From NCBI GenBank assembly GCA_964580235.1, contig CAZOJY010000038.1, forward strand, positions 1-28,194: 28,194 nt of DNA, written 5' to 3'. Positions 21,107 through 28,194 of this stretch are shown piece by piece. The notes beneath the pieces are model-generated. The model made no database searches, had not been told where the DNA came from, and worked only from the letters and a program-made list of their open reading frames with translations. Numbering within the stretch: position 1 is the first letter of the stretch; the number at the start of each line of letters is the position of its first letter. Origin of the DNA: G020348385 sp964580235. Lineage in GTDB: Bacteria > Acidobacteriota > Aminicenantia > Aminicenantales > Aminicenantaceae. Both the position numbers and the translations under genes were made by a program.

Positions 21107-23317
21107 CTAGAATCGCCAGAGGTAGCTGGCCTTAAAGAAAAAACTCCGCTTCATGATCCGAAGATTTCCATGTCCGGGGACCCAGTCCCCCTTCTGCCAA
21201 TCCTGCTTTTCATAAAGACCGCCATACCCGAGATGGATGACTGTCCCAGGGATAAAAGTGAAAGAAGCCAAGATATCGGTTAACAGGTTCTTTTTGAAGC
21301 TGTCGTACTGGATGATGGCGCGGGCAAAAAAGTATTTGTTGAATTGATACGTCATTCGGGAATAGATGATATTGACATCGTAAATCTCTTCCTTTTCTTT
21401 TGTTAAATGGCTGTGATGCAGGCTCAAGGTCAATCTGAGCTTGGAATTGGGTTGAAGCGTAAATCCAAATCCGGCACCGAAAAAATCTCCTTTGAAGGGA
21501 AAAGCAGCCGGATAATAAATCTGTTCACCAAAAGTGAAGCCTCCCCCCATCTGAAACCATTTGGTCAACTGAACCGCTCCTTCCGTATTGAATGAAGAGA
21601 GGCCAAATGTTTCCCCCTTCCAACTCTCCTTTTGGCGGATGAAGCTTGTTCCGAGCCTTCCCTGTTTGGTGAAGCTGAAGTCCACAGCTGCCCGGAAGAA
21701 AGAGTCATCCATGCCTGTGAAGAAATCGTGCAGGTAGGAAAAGGTTAGATGAGGATCGATTCTTTTGAGCCATGCCATTTTCTCTGGATTGGGGTAAAAG
21801 CTTGGCCCTATCCACAGCCACCCTTCATTGATCCCGGTCCGCCGCACAAATCCTGAATCCATCTGGAAGTCTTTCCCGATATGCTCATAAGCAGCCATGA
21901 TCCCCAAAGGTTTGGTGATGTAAGAATACACAAGATGGTAGGTGGGGCTGTTCATGGCCGATTCTGCTCCAGGTTGTTTTGAGAAGCTCTGCATGTAGGA
22001 TGTCTGGATCTTGTGGTTGGCGAAAAACCTCAGGCTGAGATCCAGACCTCCGACACGGTTGAATCCTCCGGAAAATTCCCTGCCGCTGTAGATGGCTCCC
22101 ATATAGTTGTCCCCTCCTAGGCTTTGTTTTCCTCTTGCGATCGTGAAATAGGCCTTTTTACCTTCGAAGGGATTGATTCCGGAATCCCACTGGAAGCCGG
22201 GCCACTCATCCCCGGCCGCGAGCAATCCGAGCGCCGTTTTTCCTACGGTGCCTGTGAGTTTGGCTCCCCAAAGGGGATCGACGATCTTGCGTGTGTGTAC
22301 TGCCGTCTGGATATAACCATACGGGATCGTGAAAAAGTTGAAGACGTCCGTTCCTTCCATGAAAAACGGGCGTTTTTCGCTGTAGAAAATCGGGTAACGG
22401 CGGTTGACCTCCACCTGGAAGGCATCGCTTTCCACCTGGCTGAAGTCGGGATTCAACGTAATGTCTGCGGTAATGGAAGACGTAATCCCGTATTTGAGCC
22501 CGGCCCCGATTTCGCGGAAGGTGTCGCTTTCGCTCCATTCATGAGGAGAAACCCGGCTGCTCCCGCTGCCCCATGTGAAGCTGGGGAGGATCTCCAGGTT
22601 GAGGGGGCTTTTGAGGTTTTTGTAAATGATAGACTGGTGTATGTTGAAAATGCCTTGACCGGGTTCAATGTCTGGCCATGAACCGCTCATACCCAGCCGG
22701 CTGATCCTTCTCCAAAACAGAACTCCCATCCTAACCTCTTTGCCGCTTTTGAAGCGGATGCTGCGCAGGGGAATGCTCATTTCCACCTGATAACCTTCTT
22801 CTGTTAGCTGTCCGGCACTCTCCCAGACAAAGTCGGGTGACATGTCTTCGCCGGAGACAGCAGAGGTCAGTATGTCTCCCTGAATGCCGTTGGGATTGCA
22901 GAAGAGATCATAGGAGGATTGTTTGTTGCCCATAGCATCCAAAGATATTCCTACCCAGTCATCGGAAAACATGCCGTCCCGCCGGGTGATCGATGTTTTT
23001 ATTTTTTCTGGTTCGCTGTCGTAACATTTGAAAGCGAAATACAGATTTTTTTTATCATAGGCCATCCAAACTTCAGTTTTTTTCGGGAGAACTTCGCCGT
23101 ACGCCGGGTTGTATGTGATGAAATTTTCGCGCAGGGGGAGATTCTGCCAAATTTCATCATCGAGGCGGCCGTCTATCTTAGGCGACGATCCGGCGAATGG
23201 AGGATTAAGGATACTTGGATCATTCAGAAGAGCTTCACTATAGAGAGGGAACCTTGTGCCGATCAGGCCGGCAAACAAACCTAGGGCAATTCCCACAGAC
23301 AACACTTTTTTCTTCAT
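21107..23317 (-). CDS. DUF5916 outer-membrane protein with CBM9-like N-terminal domain (paralogue 3)
   Basis: The 736-aa product has a signal peptide (MKKKVLSVGIALGLFAGLIG, cut near 27-29) and a CBM9-like domain with KIDGRLDDEIW and FCNPNGIQGD. The hallmark NPDFSQVESD begins at 289 and runs into YSEKRPFFMEGTDVF, followed by a barrel ending KASYLWRF. It is clearly closer to paralogue 1 than to 2: both share the near-identical strands LASFT[YF]IPGTVIH and FFFKASYLWR at the C-terminus, and both are followed by the same palindromic element. The start at 23317 has GGAG 6 nt upstream; the frame opens at 23344, but that start has no ribosome site. No clear promoter was found in the long upstream gap. 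Confidence 0.88.
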   Translation of the reverse strand: MKKKVLSVGIALGLFAGLIGTRFPLYSEALLNDPSILNPPFAGSSPKIDGRLDDEIWQNLPLRENFITYNPAYGEVLPKKTEVWMAYDKKNLYFAFKCYDSEPEKIKTSITRRDGMFSDDWVGISLDAMGNKQSSYDLFCNPNGIQGDILTSAVSGEDMSPDFVWESAGQLTEEGYQVEMSIPLRSIRFKSGKEVRMGVLFWRRISRLGMSGSWPDIEPGQGIFNIHQSIIYKNLKSPLNLEILPSFTWGSGSSRVSPHEWSESDTFREIGAGLKYGITSSITADITLNPDFSQVESDAFQVEVNRRYPIFYSEKRPFFMEGTDVFNFFTIPYGYIQTAVHTRKIVDPLWGAKLTGTVGKTALGLLAAGDEWPGFQWDSGINPFEGKKAYFTIARGKQSLGGDNYMGAIYSGREFSGGFNRVGGLDLSLRFFANHKIQTSYMQSFSKQPGAESAMNSPTYHLVYSYITKPLGIMAAYEHIGKDFQMDSGFVRRTGINEGWLWIGPSFYPNPEKMAWLKRIDPHLTFSYLHDFFTGMDDSFFRAAVDFSFTKQGRLGTSFIRQKESWKGETFGLSSFNTEGAVQLTKWFQMGGGFTFGEQIYYPAAFPFKGDFFGAGFGFTLQPNSKLRLTLSLHHSHLTKEKEEIYDVNIIYSRMTYQFNKYFFARAIIQYDSFKKNLLTDILASFTFIPGTVIHLGYGGLYEKQDWQKGDWVPGHGNLRIMKRSFFFKASYLWRF

Positions 23318-23344
23318 ATTCACTCCAGCATCAGGGCTTATCAT

Positions 23345-23676
23345 ATAAGTAAGACGAAAAAAAGGCCCTAAAAGTTTAGCGTGAATTATTCATAAAAAAT
23401 GCTGATACTTTTTATTCCTTCAATAAAATCAGAAAATTAGCCCGACATTACTGGAAATTACAACAAAAAGTGTTTTTCTTTCCTGGAACGGACCGGATTT
23501 AACTGTCCGACTGTATCCTAGGGGGGGATACCAACGTGCTGATGAATCTGCTTGATAGAGGGCCGATGAATCTGTTATGTATAAAAGATGAAAGGATTTT
23601 CAAATTGTGTATGAATGCGCAATCGGAAGGAACAGGCGCAGATAGATAATCCTTTTCACTAAGGAGATCGAGAAAA
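23345..23676. other. 332-bp gene-free region
   Basis: No credible coding frame is present. It contains a direct repeat GATGAATCTG at 23541-23550 and 23565-23574, a small dyad CGGAC/GTCCG around 23490-23515, and a G7 run near 23521. It must hold promoters for DUF5916 gene 3 (minus) and the small gene at 23677 (plus), but no box pair is good enough to call. Confidence 0.5.
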
Positions 23677-23949
23677 ATGATTGACGCTATTATAGAATTC
23701 CTTATTTATGCCGTTTTCCCTTACTACAAGAGAAAGAAAAAGGGAAAGGGGGAATGGCACGGTGTTGTTGAGGAGAAAAAAGTAAAAGGGGATTATTCCC
23801 TTGGGAAGTATAAGCTTTCTGTCGTTTTCAGGACAGATGAAGGTCAAAAGATTAAAATGGATATGAGCGAAGAGCTTTTCAATAAATACGAAAAAGGAAA
23901 GAGATATCACAAGCGCAGCGGCGAAGATTATCCAGATCCTGAATCTTGA
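23677..23949 (+). CDS. small hypothetical protein with N-terminal hydrophobic helix
   Basis: The 90-aa product has a short hydrophobic segment (about 3-17) followed by a strongly basic patch YYKRKKKGKG. A small beta-like domain follows, with WHGVVEEKKVKGDYSLGKYKLSVVFRTDEGQKIKMDMSEELFNKYEKGKRYHKRSGE. The middle part (VVFRTDEGQKIKMDMSEELFNKYEKG) looks like a small OB- or SH3-like strand set as in short lipoprotein-like DUFs, but I cannot name the family. AAGGAG is placed 10 nt before the ATG. It is 66 bp upstream of the PAP2 gene and may be anchored on the inner membrane. Confidence 0.7.
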   Translation: MIDAIIEFLIYAVFPYYKRKKKGKGEWHGVVEEKKVKGDYSLGKYKLSVVFRTDEGQKIKMDMSEELFNKYEKGKRYHKRSGEDYPDPES

Positions 23950-24015
23950 TTATTCTCATCAACATCCCATCTTGATGTCGCATAAAAAAAAAATACACAG
24001 GGAGCGGAATTTTTT

Positions 24016-24924
24016 ATGACCATGTGGAGGAAACGGTACGGCCGGGTACGATTCCATTTTGTGGACATTGTCTGCATGGCTTACCTTTTGCTGCTTGGCC
24101 TTCTTCTCGTCATATTCCACGCCAGAATTCCTCATTGGCCTGTATATGTGGTGGCTCACGTCTGTATTGTGCTCGGGATATTGGAGATCGTCCGCTGGGG
24201 AGAGCGAAACAAAAAAAGAAGAACGGTCATGTTTATCAGGGCATTTTATCCTATCGCCATCAATCTTTTTGCTTGGGGTGAACTGGATGCCCTGATCCCA
24301 ATGTTCTTCGATAACTATTGGGGGACAGATGTGGTCATCAAGATGGAAAAATCCATCTTCGGTGTTTTGCCCAATGTGTGGTTCCAGCAGTTTTACATGC
24401 CCTGGCTGGACGAGCTGATGAATGTGTTTTATTCAGGATATTACCTTTTCATGCCTCTTGTTGGCCTGACTCTATTTTTCAAAAAAAAATACAATGCTGT
24501 GCTGGCCGCATTTTCCATCGGCATTTTTACCTATTTTGTTAATTTTCTCCTTTTTTTCTTTGTTCCTGTTCTGGCGCCTTTTATGGCCAAAGGGATGGCC
24601 GGTTTTGATCTCGGATCCTGGACAGGTTATTGGGTGGCGGACTTCACGCGGTTCGTTCAATCAGGAGGAGCGTGCAGGGGAGCGACTTTTCCCTCTTCCC
24701 ATATTTCTGCCGTGTTTGTGTGGTCTTTGATTGCTCTACGGTATCTTCGGCCCCTAGGTTATGTTCTGTTTCCTCTGTCATTTGGAGTGGCGGTGAGCAC
24801 GACATATCTGGGCTATCATTATGCTTTGGATCCCATCTTTGGATTGATATTGGCTCTCATCTGTTATCCGGTTGCCCTTAAAATTATCAAATCGAGAAAT
24901 GAGGATCCTTTAACGGCTTTGTGA
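24016..24924 (+). CDS. PAP2-superfamily membrane protein (inositol-phosphotransferase-like)
   Basis: The 302-aa protein has about seven hydrophobic segments. It keeps the second and third PAP2 motifs: GATFPSSHISAVF (about 219-231), and STTYLGYHYALDPIFG (about 258-273) with the catalytic histidine. The first motif, K-x6-RP, is not obvious, as in the Aur1/inositolphosphorylceramide-synthase branch (PAP2_3), where spacing differs. Members remove or transfer phosphate groups on lipids at the membrane surface. A likely role is lipid phosphate hydrolysis or phospho-headgroup transfer; which one is not readable. GGGAG precedes the ATG by about 11 nt. The stop TGA is 7 bp before the ATG of the ABC-class ATPase, suggesting co-transcription. 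Confidence 0.82.
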   Translation: MTMWRKRYGRVRFHFVDIVCMAYLLLLGLLLVIFHARIPHWPVYVVAHVCIVLGILEIVRWGERNKKRRTVMFIRAFYPIAINLFAWGELDALIPMFFDNYWGTDVVIKMEKSIFGVLPNVWFQQFYMPWLDELMNVFYSGYYLFMPLVGLTLFFKKKYNAVLAAFSIGIFTYFVNFLLFFFVPVLAPFMAKGMAGFDLGSWTGYWVADFTRFVQSGGACRGATFPSSHISAVFVWSLIALRYLRPLGYVLFPLSFGVAVSTTYLGYHYALDPIFGLILALICYPVALKIIKSRNEDPLTAL

Positions 24925-24931
24925 GGTGATC

Positions 24932-26644
24932 ATGTATTCGAAAGAAGATCTGCGGGCCATTCTTCGAAGAATCGACGGCAAAGGTTACAAAGCCTACAAA
25001 AATATCGAAGGAGCATATGATTTCAGAGATTATACGCTGAATGTGGACCGTGCTCAGGGGGATCCTTTTGCCTCACCGAGCAATGTGCGGATTCGGGTCA
25101 GCCAGTCGTTGGCCGGATTTCCCAGAGAAACATGGGGGACTAAAAGCCGAGAGATTGCCTTACGGGATTTCGTCACGCGGGCTTTTTTTAGAGCTTCAAA
25201 AAAGTACAGCAAGGGCAGCCGGGGGACGGGGAAAAGCGGCCTCCTCACGATCGACAGCCCCGGTCAAGAAATTCTCGAGCGGACATCTGTGTTTGTGACA
25301 GAAGATTTTGTGGAAGCGCGATTCCTGATGGGACTGCCTGCATTTGGAAGAAAAATAGCAGGGCGTCACGCTGAATCCATGTTTTTTGAGGAGCTTCCTC
25401 AAATCGTGTGTCATTCTCTTTTTTACAAAAATCTTGATAGCGGGGTCTTGATCAGTCATATTCAAACTGCCGAGGATGCCGATGCGCTGCGCAACCAGTT
25501 GGAGGAATTGAGCCTTGTGGCGTTTGTGACCGACGGAGCCGTTTTGCCGCGAGCGAGCGGCATCGATCCCCACCCTCTGAGCGATGCTAAAGTCGTCCCT
25601 TTTAAATCACCCCCCTCCCTTAGGGTAACGACTGAATTGCCCAATCGCGGCAGCATTTCAGGCATGGGTGTTCCTCAGGGAGTCACGCTCATTGTCGGCG
25701 GTGGTTATCACGGGAAATCTACCCTGCTGAGAGCATTGGAGGTGGGAATCTATAATCATATTCCCGGGGATGGGCGCGAGCTGGTGGTGACCGATCCTGC
25801 TGCCGTAAAGATTCGGGCAGAGGATGGACGGCGGATACATAAGGTGGATATCTCGCCGTTCATCAACAATCTTCCTTTCGGGCAGAGAACAGACGATTTT
25901 TCCACAGAAGATGCCAGCGGCAGCACGTCTCAGGCTGCGAACATCATCGAAGCCCTGGAAGCTGGTGCCTGCGTTCTGTTGATCGATGAGGATACATCTG
26001 CCACAAACTTCATGATAAGGGATCATCGAATGCAGGAATTGGTATCAAAAGAAAGAGAGCCGATCACGCCTTTTATCGACAAAATACAGCAGCTGCATCA
26101 GGATCAAAAGGTTTCGACAGTTCTTGTGATCGGAGGGTCCGGGGATTATTTCGATGTGGCGGATTGTGTGATATGCATGGTGGAATATAGGCCTGTGGAT
26201 GTGACCCCTGAGGCGCAGTCGATTGCTCAAAAATACAAGGCTGAGAGGAAGCCTGAGGGTGGGGACCATTTTGGACAGATCACAAAAAGAATCCCGCTTG
26301 CAGGGAGTTTTGATCCGAGCAGGGGAAGAAAACCGGTCAAGATAGCGCCCAAGGGATTGAGGACCATCCTGTTTGGCACGCATCCGATCGATTTGGGGAA
26401 GGTCGAGCAGATCGTGGACACTAGCCAGACCAGGGCCATCGGAGAGGCTATCAATTATGCTGTGAAACATATGGACGGCAAGAGAACGCTTGCCGAGGTT
26501 GTTGATAGAGTACTGAAGGATGTCGAGGAGAATGGCTTGGATGTACTGAGCCAGAGGCCTGCCGGTGATTTTGCCGGTTTCCGCAGCCTGGAGCTGGTGG
26601 CCGCCATCAACCACCTCCGCACCTTGGGAGTCAGGCTTTCATAA
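24932..26644 (+). CDS. ABC-class predicted ATPase (PF09818-type)
   Basis: The 570-aa protein begins with SKEDLRAILRRIDGKGYKAYKNIEGAYDF, the characteristic opening of the 'predicted ATPase of the ABC class' family. The Walker A loop is LIVGGGYHGKSTLLRALE (about 249-266) and the Walker B strand ACVLLIDEDTSATNFM (about 348-363); between them FSTEDASGSTSQAANIIEALE serves as the signature-like segment. The protein has no membrane segment and its length is usual for the family, whose role is not established. ATG 24932 was chosen from the family opening; GAGGTG lies only 3 nt upstream and a GTG at 24926 is an alternative. It follows the PAP2 gene closely and precedes an aminotransferase, with no known functional tie to either. 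Confidence 0.88.
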   Translation: MYSKEDLRAILRRIDGKGYKAYKNIEGAYDFRDYTLNVDRAQGDPFASPSNVRIRVSQSLAGFPRETWGTKSREIALRDFVTRAFFRASKKYSKGSRGTGKSGLLTIDSPGQEILERTSVFVTEDFVEARFLMGLPAFGRKIAGRHAESMFFEELPQIVCHSLFYKNLDSGVLISHIQTAEDADALRNQLEELSLVAFVTDGAVLPRASGIDPHPLSDAKVVPFKSPPSLRVTTELPNRGSISGMGVPQGVTLIVGGGYHGKSTLLRALEVGIYNHIPGDGRELVVTDPAAVKIRAEDGRRIHKVDISPFINNLPFGQRTDDFSTEDASGSTSQAANIIEALEAGACVLLIDEDTSATNFMIRDHRMQELVSKEREPITPFIDKIQQLHQDQKVSTVLVIGGSGDYFDVADCVICMVEYRPVDVTPEAQSIAQKYKAERKPEGGDHFGQITKRIPLAGSFDPSRGRKPVKIAPKGLRTILFGTHPIDLGKVEQIVDTSQTRAIGEAINYAVKHMDGKRTLAEVVDRVLKDVEENGLDVLSQRPAGDFAGFRSLELVAAINHLRTLGVRLS

Positions 26645-26719
26645 CTTTCATAATCTTTGATTCCCTTTTTTACGGATTTGTTTTATATTTTTGTTTCTAA
26701 TCCCAAAAGGAGACCGATC

Positions 26720-28099
26720 ATGGATTTTCGACAATTGTCTTTCCCTAAAGCCCCTTTGATCAAGACCGTACCCCCGGCATCAAAATCCAAGGAATTTCTC
26801 GATTTTCAAGCCTCTTCTGAGAGTTCAGCTGTTTCCTATCCCAGGGGACTGCCGATGGCGGTTCAACGGGCCAGAGGAGCAACCGTCGAGGATGTGGATG
26901 GGAATATTTACATTGATTTTTTCGGGGGCGCAGGAGTGTTGAATGTCGGCCATTCCAATCCATGGGTGATTGAAGCCGCCCAAAGACAAATGGCTGATTT
27001 CACCCATTCTCTGGATGTTCCCAATCTTGCCAGAAAATCATTGGTCGAAATACTTCTGGACCTTCTTCCTAGCTCTCTGAACAAGCTCTTTTTCGGAGGA
27101 CCGACCGGTTCAGATGCGGTTGAAGCTGCCATGAAACTTGCCAAATACAACAAAAAACGCCCTCCGATGATCGCTTTTGAAGGATCTTATCATGGCATGA
27201 CCTCCGGTGCTCTTTCACTCTCCAGCGGCTCGGGATTCAAGGAAGATTTTCTCCCGCTGCTTTCAGAGGTGCATTTTGTTCCTTATGCCTATTGTTACCG
27301 CTGTGCATTCGGGAGGAAACCGGAAACATGTGAGGTGGATTGCGCTAAGTACCTGGAGCATGTTCTCGAAGACCCTCATTCCGGAGTAGTAAAGCCGTCG
27401 GCGGTAATTGTCGAAGCCATTCAGGGAGAAGGAGGGACCGTTGTTCCTCATGATTTGTTTATCCCTAAACTCAGAGAGATTTGTGACAAATACGATGTTC
27501 TGTTGATTATGGACGAAGTACAGGCAGGCTTCTGCCGGACGGGGAAAATGTTTTCTTTCGAACATACCGACACCCTTCCGGATATCGTCACGATGAGCAA
27601 AGCTTTGGGTGGGGTAGGTTTTCCGATTTCCGGAATGGCTTACAAGCAGGAGCTTGACACATGGCCACCTGGTAAACATATAGGAACCTTCCGTGGCAAT
27701 GTGGTGGCCTATGCAGCCGGGCATGCCGCCCTGCAGTTTATGGTTGCAAACGACCTGGCAGAACATGCTTCGGCATTAGGTCTCCAAATGTTATCCCAGC
27801 TTAAGGAAATAGAAAAAGGATCAGACATCGTCGGAGAGGTCCGCGGAAAAGGCCTGATGCTGGGGATTGAATTGGTTAAAGATAAGGCATCCAAAGAACC
27901 GGCCCCTGAATTTGCCAGACAAATCAGGACTTATTGCCACCAACACGGCCTCTTGATCGAGATCGGGGGTCACTACGATCATGTGGCTCGCTTCCTCCCT
28001 CCTCTTATCCTTACGGAAGACTTGGCCCGCAATGGGCTCGAAATCTTCGCCGATGCTGTTAGAAGTGTCGAAAAATCCAGGATAATTCAGGACGAATAA
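26720..28099 (+). CDS. class-III pyridoxal-phosphate aminotransferase
   Basis: The 459-aa enzyme shows the fold-type I class-III pattern: GPTGSDAVEAAMKLAK (about 127-142), SYHGMTSGAL (156-165), VEAIQGEGG (231-239), IMDEVQAGFCRTGK with Asp265, and TMSKALGGVG with the PLP-binding Lys294. It should move an amino group from an omega-amino acid (GABA, diaminobutyrate or ornithine type) to a keto acid. A cysteine-rich insertion, YCYRCAFGRKPETCEVDC (191-208), occurs in several members and could bind metal. The start at ATG 26720 has AAAGGAGA about 7 nt upstream; the frame opens at 26657, but that extension (MIPFFTDLFYIF) is not family-like. The substrate is not determined by context. Confidence 0.88.
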   Translation: MDFRQLSFPKAPLIKTVPPASKSKEFLDFQASSESSAVSYPRGLPMAVQRARGATVEDVDGNIYIDFFGGAGVLNVGHSNPWVIEAAQRQMADFTHSLDVPNLARKSLVEILLDLLPSSLNKLFFGGPTGSDAVEAAMKLAKYNKKRPPMIAFEGSYHGMTSGALSLSSGSGFKEDFLPLLSEVHFVPYAYCYRCAFGRKPETCEVDCAKYLEHVLEDPHSGVVKPSAVIVEAIQGEGGTVVPHDLFIPKLREICDKYDVLLIMDEVQAGFCRTGKMFSFEHTDTLPDIVTMSKALGGVGFPISGMAYKQELDTWPPGKHIGTFRGNVVAYAAGHAALQFMVANDLAEHASALGLQMLSQLKEIEKGSDIVGEVRGKGLMLGIELVKDKASKEPAPEFARQIRTYCHQHGLLIEIGGHYDHVARFLPPLILTEDLARNGLEIFADAVRSVEKSRIIQDE

Positions 28100-28194
28100 A
28101 TTGGGAATAAATTGGGGACAGGATACGTTTTCACTTAATTAGGATCTACTGAAAAAAGCATTTAGCATCTTTTTCTTATATTGTCTTTTCAGAG
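28100..28194. other. non-coding end of window, possible mobile palindrome end
   Basis: After the aminotransferase stop the sequence holds AAATTGGGGACAGGATACG at about 28110-28128. GGGGACAG or GGGGTC-type openings often mark the ends of palindromic elements associated with Y1 transposases. No inverted partner is inside the window, which ends 66 bp later, so this is only a suggestion. Confidence 0.2.

Noticed and set aside
22124..22681. A 185-codon plus-strand frame
   Set aside because: It is antisense to DUF5916 gene 3 with no recognisable features.
23951..23985. Hairpin CATCAA/TTGATG as a terminator after the 90-aa gene
   Set aside because: The stem is short and is followed by an A-run rather than a T-run on the coding strand.

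Overview
The window is about 28 kb of ordinary-density chromosomal DNA from a Gram-negative (diderm) bacterium. Three paralogous DUF5916-type outer-membrane barrels with CBM9-like heads, a YaiO-type outer-membrane barrel, and a DUF2089 / SHOCT-like / DUF4097 set around an ECF sigma factor fit Acidobacteriota, particularly Aminicenantes-like lineages. That placement is inference from gene content. There is no rRNA or marker protein here to prove it. No phage, integron, CRISPR array or transposase gene was seen.

Layout. 1-4086: a catabolic-looking cluster of an Asp/Glu/hydantoin-racemase-like enzyme, an M19 dipeptidase, a two-TM symporter small subunit that lacks a normal start codon, and a PanF-like sodium:solute symporter, closed by a palindromic element. 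4083-8124 (minus): NptA-type Na/phosphate cotransporter, PhoU-like protein and DUF5916 protein 1, read from a strong promoter that seems to give a leaderless mRNA. 8340-10054 (plus): tRNA-Ala(CGC), a polytopic protein with a His-rich loop, a Mut7-C RNase-type protein and a small membrane protein. 10057-14696 (minus): four overlapping genes (response regulator, membrane-anchored HEAT protein, processive GT2, TPR+YaiO barrel) that look like a synthase-dependent exopolysaccharide system. 15047-17332 (plus): DUF5916 protein 2. 17342-18317 (minus): SHOCT-like protein and DUF2089 regulator. 18508-20917 (plus): ECF sigma factor, zinc-finger anti-sigma and DUF4097 protein. 20967-21082: second palindromic element. 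21107-23317 (minus): DUF5916 protein 3. 23677-28099 (plus): small hypothetical protein, PAP2-family enzyme, ABC-class ATPase and class-III aminotransferase.

How the parts connect. The main regulatory observation is a shared promoter-like motif, TGGCAACCTT followed at identical spacing by a C-[A/G]-T box, found upstream of the ECF sigma gene and upstream of DUF5916 gene 2. It suggests the sigma factor controls itself and that outer-membrane protein. The DUF2089/SHOCT pair diverges from the same intergenic region, so the whole set looks like an envelope-stress module. The two other DUF5916 genes each end next to a copy of the same palindromic element. The two copies differ at one arm position, and the change is matched in both arms. 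The most promising little-described system is the response regulator-HEAT-GT2-YaiO operon.
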